From Williamsia muralis (GTDB lineage Bacteria; Actinomycetota; Actinomycetes; Mycobacteriales; Mycobacteriaceae), in the NCBI RefSeq assembly GCF_002735905.1, contig NZ_PEBD01000005.1, forward strand, positions 1 to 64,000: DNA of 64,000 bases. The letters are read 5' to 3'. Positions within the stretch are counted from its first letter, which is position 1; each line of letters opens with the position of its first letter. The translations under genes were made by a program, and so were the position numbers. This document shows, in pieces, positions 39,675 through 47,716 of the stretch. The notes under the pieces are model-generated. The model saw only the letters and a program-made list of their open reading frames with translations, was not told where the DNA came from and did not search any database.

Positions 39675-40498
39675 CCGGCATCACCGGCGGCATCGACGAG
39701 GACTTCGAGGTACCTGGCCACCCCGTCGTCGTCGTTGGTTGCCAGGATGTGATCGGCAGCTGCGCGGGCGTCGGGTGACCCGTTCGCCGGACACAGCGCC
39801 AGGCCGGCCCATTCGAGCATCGGCAGATCGTTGATCGCGTCTCCACAGGCCGCGACCTCGGTGGAATCGATACCCCACGCGTCACACAGCCGGGCGAGTC
39901 CACTGGCCTTGGAGACGCCTTCGGCGGCCATCTCCACGTAGGGCGCGCCGGAATGGGTCGGGGTCACGCCGGGGATCCCGGCCTGCGCCACTTGCCGGAA
40001 GAGGTCGACGCTCGGGATGTGAGCATGGCGCGCAACGACTTTGACGATCGGTTCGTCGTCCAACGAGGCCGTGCTGCTCATCTCCATGGTCAGCGGATCA
40101 CGATGGTGGTCGGCGTAGACACAGAGTGCGGCGTATGCCGGGTCGGCGATGAAACGAGTCGGGCCGACCACGGCGAACACGGTGCCGGGAAAGAGGGTCC
40201 GCACCTGTTCGATTGCCGTACCGGCGACCTCCGGTGCCATCGCCTGCACGTCGAAGATGGTGGCCTCGCCATCGGTGAGGTCGATCAACACGGCGCCGTT
40301 CGCAGCAACGGCATAACCGCGAAAGCCACTGTCGACAGCAAGGTTGTGGACCGAATGTTGCGCTCTGGCAGTCGCCCATACCACTCGGATACCTGCTGTG
40401 GCAGCGGCGGCCATGGCCGCCGCCGACCGTTCACTGATCGTTCGTCGAGACGTCAGCAAGGTGCCGTCGAGGTCGGTTGCCAGCAGCCGGATACTCAC
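39671..40498 (-). CDS. Cof-type HAD hydrolase
   Basis: 275 aa. Motif I LLATDLDGTLLTS (residues 5-17, nucleophile Asp), motif II region WATARAQ, the C2 cap between, and motif IV ACGDAINDLPMLEWAG near 222-237. Cof-like phosphatases dephosphorylate sugar phosphates or cofactors; the substrate is unknown. GTG 40498 is chosen as the start because motif I follows directly; a longer frame to 40609 is Pro/Arg-rich and unlikely. Confidence 0.87.
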   Translation of the reverse strand: MSIRLLATDLDGTLLTSRRTISERSAAAMAAAATAGIRVVWATARAQHSVHNLAVDSGFRGYAVAANGAVLIDLTDGEATIFDVQAMAPEVAGTAIEQVRTLFPGTVFAVVGPTRFIADPAYAALCVYADHHRDPLTMEMSSTASLDDEPIVKVVARHAHIPSVDLFRQVAQAGIPGVTPTHSGAPYVEMAAEGVSKASGLARLCDAWGIDSTEVAACGDAINDLPMLEWAGLALCPANGSPDARAAADHILATNDDDGVARYLEVLVDAAGDAG

Positions 40499-40663
40499 AC
40501 GAGCATGATGCCAAGCGGTGATGCGGCCCGGTGCACGAGATAGCGGTTCAGGCGGTTGGCCAGGTCGCACCCCGGTGCTGCGACCGATCGGATGGAGCAT
40601 CTCCGCCACCGTTTCGCGGTGCGGGCCCTCTGCCCGCTGTAACGTCTGCGCAGGAGGCCCGCC

Positions 40664-41434
40664 ATGATCCTGGAGTACATCCGCTACCGCATCGACGAAT
40701 CATCAGCTGCCGAGTTCGAGGCTGCGTACGCCCGCGCCGCAGACGCCATGGTCAAGTCCGAGCACTGCATCGACTTCGAGTTGTCGCGAGCAGTCGAAAA
40801 GCCCGACCACTACATCCTGCGCATCACATGGGACTCCCTTGATGGACATCTGACAGGCTTTCGTGGCAGTGAACTGTTCCGGGCGTTCTTCGCCGAGATC
40901 AAGAACTACGTCGGCGCCATCGACGAGATGCAGCACTACGAACTGACCAGCGTGACCGGTACCGGCTCGGGCGCCGACGTCCCGCCCACCCTCTTCGAAT
41001 GGGCGGGCGGCGCAGAAGCGTTCGACAAGCTTTTCACGCGTTTCTACGAACTGGTCCCGCAAGACGAGTTGTTGGCACCGTTGTTCGCCGGGATGGATGC
41101 GCATCACGCGCAGCATGTCGCCTCGTGGGTGGGCGAGGTATTCTGTGGTCCTGCCGAATACACCGCGCGTGGCGGCGGCTACGAGAACATGCTCGCCCAT
41201 CACGTCGGTAGGGCCATCACGCCCACGCAACGCCGGCGCTGGGTGGACCTACTGCTCGACGCGGCGGACGAAGTGGGCCTGCCCGGCGATCCGGAGTTCC
41301 GGTCGGCCTTTGTCGCCTACCTCGAGTGGGGCACCCGCATCGCGGTGGAGAACTCCCAGCCCGGAGCCACGCCGATGCCCCATGCCCCGGTGCCACGTTG
41401 GGGCTGGGGTATGGCGCCTCCCTGGCAAGGTTGA
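40664..41434 (+). CDS. Fusion of antibiotic-biosynthesis-monooxygenase domain and truncated haemoglobin
   Basis: 256 aa. Residues 1-98 are an ABM domain, a small ferredoxin-like dimer often using no cofactor (MILEYIRYRIDESSAAEFEAAYARAADAM). Residues 105-235 are a group II (trHbO-type) 2/2 globin: FTRFYELVPQDELLAPLF with the distal Tyr at 128, VASWVGEVFCGP, proximal His at about 179-180 (LAHHVGRAITPTQRRRW) and the family Trp at about 193. The tail is Pro/Trp-rich. A similar trHb-ABM chimera is known from Streptomyces avermitilis, there as a globin-ABM fusion; here ABM comes first. It may use haem-bound oxygen for oxidation of a quinone-like substrate. AGGAGG precedes the ATG. Confidence 0.87.
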   Translation: MILEYIRYRIDESSAAEFEAAYARAADAMVKSEHCIDFELSRAVEKPDHYILRITWDSLDGHLTGFRGSELFRAFFAEIKNYVGAIDEMQHYELTSVTGTGSGADVPPTLFEWAGGAEAFDKLFTRFYELVPQDELLAPLFAGMDAHHAQHVASWVGEVFCGPAEYTARGGGYENMLAHHVGRAITPTQRRRWVDLLLDAADEVGLPGDPEFRSAFVAYLEWGTRIAVENSQPGATPMPHAPVPRWGWGMAPPWQG

Positions 41435-41456
41435 ACGGTCTGTCCGAAGCGATCGA

Positions 41457-41462
41457 TACCGT
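41457..41462 (+). promoter_or_regulatory. Candidate -10 box (leaderless) for the DNA ligase gene
   Basis: TACCGT is followed by 6 nt and the ATG at 41469. A TTGAAC at 41431-41436 could be a -35 with a long 20-bp spacer. Confidence 0.35.
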
Positions 41463-41468
41463 TGACGG

Positions 41469-42989
41469 ATGCACCTCGATGACGTCGTGACCACCAGCGC
41501 GGCGGTCGCCGCGACCCGTTCGCGGAAAGCGAAGACTCTCGCCATCGCAGATCTGTTGCGCGGCGCAGCACCGCAGGACGTACGCGCTGTGGTCGCATGG
41601 CTGTCAGGCGAGACGCTGCAAGGCCGACTCGGCATCGGTTGGCGCACGCTCTCGGGGGCCCGGGCGCACTCGGCCGTAAGCCCGACGTGGACGGTGGCAG
41701 AGGTCGACAACCTGCTCGACGAGCTGGCCGTGACCTCCGGTGCCGGCTCGGTCAAGCGTCGAAAAGATCTGTTGGGCAGCCTGTTCGAGAAGGCGACATC
41801 AGGTGAACAGCAATTCCTCATCCGACTGCTCACCGGGGAGGTACGCCAGGGGGCGCTGGAAGGCGTGATGACCGAGGCGATCGCTACGGCCTCCGATCTG
41901 CCGGTTGACGTTGTGAGGCGGGCGTTCATGCTGTCGGGCAGCCTTGCCGAGACCGCAGCCGCGGCAATGGGTGGCGGCGCAGCCGCCCTTCAGTCATTCG
42001 GTTTGGAGGTCGGCCGGCCGGTGCGGCCGATGCTTGCCTCGCCCGCGAAGTCGCTCGGCGAGGCGCATTCGGCGCTCGGTGGGAACGTGAGCGTGGAGTA
42101 CAAGCTCGATGGTGCTCGAATCCAGGTACATCGCAACGGCGATGACGTGGCGATCTTCACGCGAACACTCAACGACATCACCGAACGGGTACCCGAGCTC
42201 GTGCAGTTGGTGCGTGACCTGCCGTGTGAGTCGGTGGTTTTGGACGGGGAGACACTGGCGCTCGCCGACTCGGGCCGGCCCCGGCCGTTCCAGGAGACGA
42301 TGAGCAGGTTCGGTGCCAGTTCGCAGCGCGATTTGCTCCTGCAGCCGTATTTCTTCGACTGCCTGCATCTCGATGGTGAAGACTTGCTCGACCGGCCGCT
42401 GTCCGACCGGATAGGTGTACTCGATCGCCTTGCGCCCCAGCATCGGATTCCGGCGCTGCGGTCTCCGACTGTCGAGGAGACCGAGGCCCATCTCGATGCG
42501 GCGCTCGCCGCCGGTCATGAAGGCATCATGATCAAAGCCCTCGACTCGACGTACGCGGCGGGCCGTCGGGGTAAGTCGTGGCAGAAGGTCAAGCCCGAGC
42601 ACACGCTCGATCTCATCGTGCTGGGTGCCGAATGGGGCTACGGCCGTCGGACGGGCTACCTCTCCAATCTGCACCTCGGCGCTCGCGATCCGGATGGCGG
42701 GGAACCGATCATGGTGGGTAAGACGTTCAAGGGGCTCACCGATGAGCTGTTGCGTTGGCAGACAGAAGAATTCCCGAAGGTGGAGCGAGACCGGGACCAG
42801 CACACGGTGTATGTGCATCCTCAGATCGTGGTGGAGATCGAGTTGGATGGCGTGCAGGTGAGCACTCGATATCCCGGCGGTGTCGCGTTGCGTTTCGCAC
42901 GCGTCTTGCGGTACCGGCCGGACAAGACCGCCGCGATGGCCGACACCATCGAGGCGGTCCGGGCGATGTTGCCGGGGGACGGGAGTTAG
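41469..42989 (+). CDS. ligB: ATP-dependent DNA ligase (LigB type)
   Basis: 506 aa, nearly the length of M. tuberculosis LigB (507 aa). An N-terminal DNA-binding domain (1-200) precedes the nucleotidyltransferase motif I YKLDGARIQVHRNGD (Lys adenylated, about 211), motif III VLDGETLAL, motif IV HEGIMIKALDS and motif V SWQKVKPEH, then an OB-fold. It seals nicks with ATP and adds to the essential NAD-dependent LigA. Its TAG overlaps the stop of the convergent azoreductase by 4 nt. Confidence 0.92.
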   Translation: MHLDDVVTTSAAVAATRSRKAKTLAIADLLRGAAPQDVRAVVAWLSGETLQGRLGIGWRTLSGARAHSAVSPTWTVAEVDNLLDELAVTSGAGSVKRRKDLLGSLFEKATSGEQQFLIRLLTGEVRQGALEGVMTEAIATASDLPVDVVRRAFMLSGSLAETAAAAMGGGAAALQSFGLEVGRPVRPMLASPAKSLGEAHSALGGNVSVEYKLDGARIQVHRNGDDVAIFTRTLNDITERVPELVQLVRDLPCESVVLDGETLALADSGRPRPFQETMSRFGASSQRDLLLQPYFFDCLHLDGEDLLDRPLSDRIGVLDRLAPQHRIPALRSPTVEETEAHLDAALAAGHEGIMIKALDSTYAAGRRGKSWQKVKPEHTLDLIVLGAEWGYGRRTGYLSNLHLGARDPDGGEPIMVGKTFKGLTDELLRWQTEEFPKVERDRDQHTVYVHPQIVVEIELDGVQVSTRYPGGVALRFARVLRYRPDKTAAMADTIEAVRAMLPGDGS

Positions 42990-43630
42990 TTCAACGGCTG
43001 CCCGGCGAGTTGACGGACGCGCGTCTCGCAGCTGCGCCTGGCCTCGGCGGCCTGTGCCGATTTCGAATCCAGATCCGGGATTCGACCTACCAATGTGAGG
43101 TCGTCGGTGACAACCTCGACCCGCATCCCCAGTGCTTTTCCGAGAACCTGGGTCAGTGGCGGAATCGTGTGATCCAGCGATTCCTCGGCCGTGCCGGGCG
43201 AGTACACAAGGCCTCGTGAGGAGATGACCACCACTGGCTTACCTGCGAACGGTTGATCGGGAGTGTCGAAAGGCGCTGTGGTGCCCAGTACGTGAATGTG
43301 GTCGATCCAGGCCTTCAGGGTGGAGGGCAGCGACCAGTTGTACATGGGCGCACCGACAACCACCACGTCGGCGGCAGTCACTTCGTCGATCAGTTGCCAC
43401 TGCAGGGCCTCCGACTCGGCACTGGGCTTCTCGGTGGCAGACCGCAGCCTGGTGGCGTAATGCAGTCCTGCGTCGGGAAGGTGTGGGATGGGGTCGCGAT
43501 GGAGATCGCGGTAGGTGACCGTTCTCGTCGAGTCGGCGGCGAGCCATGTCTGCGCGAACAGCTGGGTCAGCTCGCGAGAGCGGGATGTGTGGATGTCGGC
43601 GGACGAATCGAGGTGAAGTAGGTGAGCCAT
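42986..43630 (-). CDS. azoR: FMN-dependent NADH:quinone/azo reductase
   Basis: 214 aa, flavodoxin-like: HLLHLDSSADIHTSRSRELTQLFAQTW at the N-terminus, and VVGAPMYNWSLPSTLKAWIDHIHVLGTTAPF with the FMN-binding loop near 92-123. It reduces quinones or azo dyes by two electrons. Start ATG 43630 gives the normal length; the open frame further upstream overlaps the MFS gene. CAGAAT lies 6 nt before the ATG. Confidence 0.9.
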   Translation of the reverse strand: MAHLLHLDSSADIHTSRSRELTQLFAQTWLAADSTRTVTYRDLHRDPIPHLPDAGLHYATRLRSATEKPSAESEALQWQLIDEVTAADVVVVGAPMYNWSLPSTLKAWIDHIHVLGTTAPFDTPDQPFAGKPVVVISSRGLVYSPGTAEESLDHTIPPLTQVLGKALGMRVEVVTDDLTLVGRIPDLDSKSAQAAEARRSCETRVRQLAGQPLN

Positions 43631-43680
43631 GGTCTCATTCTGCCCACCCTGGCAACGGGTCCGATGAGTGTCTCCGCGTG

Positions 43681-44889
43681 CTACTTGGCGCCTACCCGTT
43701 GTGGTGCCGTGGCCCACAGGAGCAGCACACCGACGGCGATTCCGATCCCGAGGTACAGCCAGCCCAAAGGTGCTTGCGAGTTCTCGGGCAGGACCCCCGC
43801 GGTGGTCATCGCGGCACTGACGATGAGGTAACACCCTGCACTCACCACCCCACCGATCAGGCCGAGGTTGCGGTCGAACAGGCCCAGGGCAAGCCCGTAC
43901 ATCTGCGGGCACAAGACACCGCACCCGGCCAATGCGAGACAGGCGCCGATCGTGACGGCCGGTGCGTTCACGCCCATCAGCGCTGCGGAGGCGACGAGAA
44001 CAATTGCCCCACAGAAGAAGACGCCCAGTGCTCCGAAGGCCAGAGGTCGGGTGCGGATGCGGGTCGCAAGTGTCCCGCACGCCAGCTCGCCCAGTAGGTT
44101 TGCACCCCCGACGATCAACGCCATCGCGCCGTACGCGGCCGGTGAGAAGTCGAGTTCTTCTTGATAGAGAAATGGGCCGACCACACCGAACACCAACTGC
44201 GCCGATGCCATCAGGCCGAATACGACAACCAGCACCACGAACACGCGGTGGCGTAACGCGGCGGCCAGCACACGGGCGGTGACCCGAAAGTCCACCCGAT
44301 CGCGGTCATCGGCTGCCAGTGTCTCCGGAAGCGCGAACGTGACCAGGACAGCGACCGAGGCAGCGAGAATCGCGATGAGAGCGAAGATCCACCGCCACGA
44401 GATGAACTGCACCAGCAGCCCGCCGACCGCCGGAGCCAAGACCGGAGCCACGCCCCATGCCGCGCCGAGTAGACCCGAGACAGCGATCAGTCGAGTACCG
44501 GCGAAGCAGTCGGCGGCGATGGCGTAGGCCAGGACCAGGCAAGCGCAGGCCCCGCACCCCTGGAGAAAGCGTAGGACGAGCAGCGTGATCACGTCGTCTG
44601 AGACCGAACAACCCAGGCTCGTCGCGACGACGATCGAAAGACACACCAGCAACACCGGTTTGCGTCCGACCGCGTCCGAGATCACGCCCACCGGGATGAA
44701 GGCCAACGCCATTCCCAACATGTACGCGGTGACCGTGTTCTGCATGGTCGTGCTTGTCGACCCCAGCTCGGCCGCCATGTCGGGGAGTGCAGGAGTGTAT
44801 GCATCCAGCGGAATCTGGCTCAGCGGAATGACCATCAACAGGATTGCAACGATCCCGCGCGACGCCACAGGCGCGGTCGGCCTGGTCAC
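43681..44889 (-). CDS. Bcr/CflA-type MFS multidrug exporter
   Basis: 402 aa with 12 predicted membrane segments. Typical first-helix sequence IPLSQIPLDAYTPALPDMAAELG, loop motif A GVISDAVGRKPVLL, and motif C-like GAAWGVAPVLAPAVGGLL mark the drug:proton antiporter DHA1 Bcr/CflA group. It exports small drugs or metabolites by proton antiport. GTG 44889 start. Lies 25 nt downstream of the dienelactone hydrolase gene on the same strand, so the two are probably co-transcribed. Confidence 0.88.
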   Translation of the reverse strand: MTRPTAPVASRGIVAILLMVIPLSQIPLDAYTPALPDMAAELGSTSTTMQNTVTAYMLGMALAFIPVGVISDAVGRKPVLLVCLSIVVATSLGCSVSDDVITLLVLRFLQGCGACACLVLAYAIAADCFAGTRLIAVSGLLGAAWGVAPVLAPAVGGLLVQFISWRWIFALIAILAASVAVLVTFALPETLAADDRDRVDFRVTARVLAAALRHRVFVVLVVVFGLMASAQLVFGVVGPFLYQEELDFSPAAYGAMALIVGGANLLGELACGTLATRIRTRPLAFGALGVFFCGAIVLVASAALMGVNAPAVTIGACLALAGCGVLCPQMYGLALGLFDRNLGLIGGVVSAGCYLIVSAAMTTAGVLPENSQAPLGWLYLGIGIAVGVLLLWATAPQRVGAK

Positions 44890-44914
44890 GAGCGCGTTCC
44901 CACAACGCCTGACG

Positions 44915-45667
44915 TCACTGCATCAAACCGTGGTGAAAGAGGTCCTCGAGCGCGGTGAAATGTCGCTCGGCGCCGTCCTCCTGATAGACGGGTGTATCCG
45001 CCATCGTGAATCCGTGCGCCGCTTCGGGGTAGACCTTTGAGACGAACAAGAGGCCCGCGGACTCGAATGCGGACTCGAGAACAGCGATCTTGTCTCTGGG
45101 CATCGACGGATCGTTGTCCGCGTGCCCGAGGTAGAGGCGTGCGCGTGACCTCGTGGCAATCAGGTGTGGGCTGGTCTCGGCGTCGGTGACGAGGTTGCCA
45201 CCGTGGAAGCTGGCCGCAGCAGCGACTGCATTGCTGTGAAGCCCCGCGGAGCGCAACGAAAGTGCACCACCCATGCAGTAGCCGACGCACCCGATGGGGG
45301 AGTCGCGAACGCCTGGCAGGTGCTGAAGCCGATGGACGTAGATGTCGGCGTCGGCTGCTGCGAGTTCCGGGACCAAGGCATGTACTCGTGGCATGGCCTC
45401 GGCGAAGAAGGCCTCGCGGTTACCCGCAACTGTCAGATCGACGCGTGGTTGCAAGTCGTCGATGGTTCCGTCGCGGTAGAACAGATTCGGCACCATCACC
45501 ACATAACCCCACCCTGCGATCCGATCAGCCATGTCGCGTAGGCGGGGGCGGATGCCGATGGCGTCCATGTACAGCAGGACACCGGGATGGTCATGTTCGT
45601 CTGGTCGGGTCACGTAGGCCTCGGCGGTGCCGGCCGAGGTTGGGATGTCAATGGTCTCCCGCAGCAT
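44915..45667 (-). CDS. Dienelactone hydrolase-family protein
   Basis: 250-aa alpha/beta hydrolase with the Cys-Asp-His triad: nucleophile Cys in CVGYCMGGAL (about 131), Asp in LGHADNDPSM and His in EAAHGFTMAD. N-terminal strands (ETIDIPTSAGTAEAYVTRP) and YVVMVPNLFYRDG are typical. Acts on lactones such as dienelactone from aromatic degradation, but the exact substrate is unknown. The ATG at 45667 lies 7 nt after TAGCGT on the minus strand, suggesting a leaderless transcript. Confidence 0.88.
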   Translation of the reverse strand: MLRETIDIPTSAGTAEAYVTRPDEHDHPGVLLYMDAIGIRPRLRDMADRIAGWGYVVMVPNLFYRDGTIDDLQPRVDLTVAGNREAFFAEAMPRVHALVPELAAADADIYVHRLQHLPGVRDSPIGCVGYCMGGALSLRSAGLHSNAVAAAASFHGGNLVTDAETSPHLIATRSRARLYLGHADNDPSMPRDKIAVLESAFESAGLLFVSKVYPEAAHGFTMADTPVYQEDGAERHFTALEDLFHHGLMQ

Positions 45668-45674
45668 CAGGCCA

Positions 45675-45680
45675 ACGCTA
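45675..45680 (-). promoter_or_regulatory. Candidate -10 box (leaderless) for the dienelactone hydrolase gene
   Basis: On the minus strand TAGCGT is followed by TGGCCTG and the ATG at 45667. Confidence 0.35.
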
Positions 45681-45711
45681 CCGCCCCGCAGGCCAGAACA
45701 CGCCGCGAGCG

Positions 45712-46551
45712 TCAGACGACGTTGTCGCCCTGCTCATTCCAGAACTGGATAATTGCCGTGGACAGGGCAGCGGGCTGTTCGATCGCCGGGATCACGCGGG
45801 CGTCGGCGACGGTGACCTCGCGCGCATCGGTCATCGTCGCCGCGACCGCTCTGGCCTCCGCAGGCGTCCATTCGCCTCGGTCATCAGTGGTTACGAACAG
45901 GGTCGGGCAGTCGATTCTCTCCACCGCCCACGTCAGGTCTGTTCGATGGAGAATCGCGGTGGAGATCGCATTCACCATCGCCGCGTTCGTCACTCGACGC
46001 ATCGAAGACCTCAGCAAGGCGACCGCTTCGGTATCGGTCGCCCGTGTCCGGTCGGTGAACAGTGTCTCTTCGATTGCCTTGCGCGGTAACCCCCGAGGAC
46101 CGAACACACGGTACAGCGGGGTGAGGGCGCGGACCTTCAGACGCAACGGCTTGCTGATCGGATTCGTCGGTGCGCTGATGGCGGTAAGAGTGCGGACCAG
46201 GTCAGGACGTGTTGCGGCCAAGTGCATTCCGACGTGCCCTCCCCAGGCGTTGCCGAGCCAGTCGACAGGTCCGCCGAGGTCTTCGGCCAGCGACGTCATC
46301 AATTCAGCTGCTGCAGAGGCGCAGGCGCCGATGTCGGTGGGCCGTGCCAGGGCGTCGCTCTTACCAGACGAGGGGGCGTCGATGAGAAAGAGACGCCGAT
46401 GTTCGGCGAGGGTGGGCAGCACCCGGTCCCAGCTCGACGAGTCCACGAACATGCTGTGCCACAACACCGCGGGTGGACCATTGCCCACTGCGCGGACGTG
46501 CAGACCACCCAGGCTGGTGGGGACAGTGGAAGTGATTTCGGCAATGGCCAT
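45712..46551 (-). CDS. Alpha/beta-hydrolase-fold protein lacking catalytic Ser and His
   Basis: 279 aa. Fold marks are clear (AVLWHSMFVDSSSWDRVLPTLAEHRRLFLIDAPSSGKSD; WLGNAWGGHVGMHLAATRPDLVRTLTAIS). The elbow reads G-N-A-W-G with Ala102 where the nucleophile Ser should be, and the usual terminal G-H-x-x-P reads DARVIPAIEQP with Arg252 in place of His. It is therefore probably not a normal hydrolase and may bind a ligand. ATG 46551 follows GGAG; the longer frame is promoter DNA. It diverges from a TetR gene with a palindromic operator between. Confidence 0.82.
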   Translation of the reverse strand: MAIAEITSTVPTSLGGLHVRAVGNGPPAVLWHSMFVDSSSWDRVLPTLAEHRRLFLIDAPSSGKSDALARPTDIGACASAAAELMTSLAEDLGGPVDWLGNAWGGHVGMHLAATRPDLVRTLTAISAPTNPISKPLRLKVRALTPLYRVFGPRGLPRKAIEETLFTDRTRATDTEAVALLRSSMRRVTNAAMVNAISTAILHRTDLTWAVERIDCPTLFVTTDDRGEWTPAEARAVAATMTDAREVTVADARVIPAIEQPAALSTAIIQFWNEQGDNVV

Positions 46552-46577
46552 GGGGAGCTCCTCAACGATCGGTCCAA

Positions 46578-46602
46578 TTGAGATTACAGCGAGTAAAGTC
46601 AA
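46578..46602. promoter_or_regulatory. TetR operator
   Basis: Inverted repeat TTGAGATTAC (46578-46587) and GTAAAGTCAA (46593-46602), 8 of 10 positions paired, 5-nt spacer. It lies between the divergent hydrolase-fold and TetR genes. Confidence 0.65.
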
Positions 46603-46609
46603 ATCAATA

Positions 46610-46615
46610 TAGGCT
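46610..46615 (+). promoter_or_regulatory. -10 box (leaderless) for the TetR gene
   Basis: TAGGCT lies 6 nt before the ATG at 46622 and 8 nt after the operator. Confidence 0.4.
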
Positions 46616-46621
46616 GATCGA

Positions 46622-47245
46622 ATGGTCCGCACTTACTCGTCGGAGGTACGCGCAGAACGAGCTCAAGAGAAACGACGCGCAGTCGTTGCGGCGGCGCACG
46701 CAATGTTCGTCGAGGAAGGGTGGGTGCCCACCACGATGGCGAAAGTCGCTGCCGCGGCGGGAGTCACGCGGCAGACGGTCTACTCCCAATTCGATTCGAA
46801 GTTGGCGCTGCTCGACGCGTGTATTGATGGTGCGCTCTCTGATGGTCGGGCTATCCCAGTTCGAGAGATGCCCGAGTATCGCGCGATGGGCGCCGGCGAT
46901 CGGCGCGCGCGAGTAGCGGCCGGGGCACGATGGCTCTGCGGTGCCCACGAACGGTCAGCGATCATCCAGGCCGTGCTCGATCAGGCGGCTGTCACCGATG
47001 CCGAGGCGGCTTCGCGGCTCGCCGAGCGCGAACGCACCCGCCACAACGAAGTCCGATTTGCGCTGTCGCTGATCCTTGACGCCGAGCCCGAGACGCTCAT
47101 CGTGGATGCGGTGTGGACGATGGCGTCCCGGCGGGTGTGGCTGATGTTGGTCGACGAACAGCGTTGGAGCGGCGATCTGTGGTGTCGCTGGTTTGCTGCA
47201 CAGGTGACACTGCTCGTCGATCCACACGGTCCGCTGACCGGTTAG
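46622..47245 (+). CDS. TetR/AcrR-family regulator
   Basis: 207 aa. The N-terminal HTH domain ERAQEKRRAVVAAAHAMFVEEGWVPTTMAKVAAAAGVTRQTVYSQFDSKLALLDACIDG (46655-46831) is typical; the C-terminal ligand domain is variable. Probably represses itself and the divergent hydrolase-fold gene. Its ligand is unknown; the dead hydrolase-fold partner could share it. Confidence 0.9.
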   Translation: MVRTYSSEVRAERAQEKRRAVVAAAHAMFVEEGWVPTTMAKVAAAAGVTRQTVYSQFDSKLALLDACIDGALSDGRAIPVREMPEYRAMGAGDRRARVAAGARWLCGAHERSAIIQAVLDQAAVTDAEAASRLAERERTRHNEVRFALSLILDAEPETLIVDAVWTMASRRVWLMLVDEQRWSGDLWCRWFAAQVTLLVDPHGPLTG

Positions 47246-47248
47246 CGG

Positions 47249-47617
47249 TCAATCGGCGGACGGCGGGACGAACTCCGGTTGGTCGAGCAGTCTGAGCCAG
47301 CTGCCGTCGGGTTGACGCCGCACCACCTGTGCTCGTGCGCCTGACCCGTCTCTGGGTGGTGTTGACGTCAAGGCAATGTCTCCGCTGATGAGGGTCGGCA
47401 GCGGCGCCTCTGGTTCGAACTGTGGCCGCGACGTCAGCACCTTCTCCCACAACGCCTGAATGGCTGCGCGACCAACGGTCTGCTCGCCCGGGGGATAGGC
47501 CATGACAGCCTCGTCTTCGTAAAGCAATGCCACCCCCTCCGCGTCGCCTGCGTTGCAGCGTTCGACGAACAGTCGGGTCAGGTCCTCGGGGCGCAGCGCC
47601 CGTTCTCGATTCGGCAC
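47249..47617 (-). CDS. NTF2-like (SnoaL-type) protein
   Basis: 122 aa. A cone-shaped alpha+beta fold is indicated by LTRLFVERCNAGDAEGVALLYEDEAVMAYPPGEQTVGRAAIQALWEKVL and a C-terminal DGSWLRLLDQPEF strand pair. Family members are isomerases, hydrolases or ligand-binding proteins of unknown substrate. GTG start with GAGGAG upstream. Convergent with the TetR gene (3-nt gap) and divergent from the LysR gene. Confidence 0.82.
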   Translation of the reverse strand: MPNRERALRPEDLTRLFVERCNAGDAEGVALLYEDEAVMAYPPGEQTVGRAAIQALWEKVLTSRPQFEPEAPLPTLISGDIALTSTPPRDGSGARAQVVRRQPDGSWLRLLDQPEFVPPSAD

Positions 47618-47692
47618 GATGTCTCCTCGTTGGTCGGTATGTGACTGATTTCAGCCTCGCGTCCGCCATTCAAGAAGTCCAACAGATTGTTC

Positions 47693-47707
47693 TTCTGCAA
47701 ACTAGAA
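47693..47707. promoter_or_regulatory. LysR-type T-N11-A site
   Basis: TTC-N9-GAA (TTCTGCAAACTAGAA) contains the T-N11-A core of LysR-type binding sites. It overlaps the likely -10 TAGAAT (47703-47708) of the LysR gene, as in autorepression, and faces the divergent NTF2-like gene. Confidence 0.5.
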
Positions 47708-47716
47708 TTACTGGAT

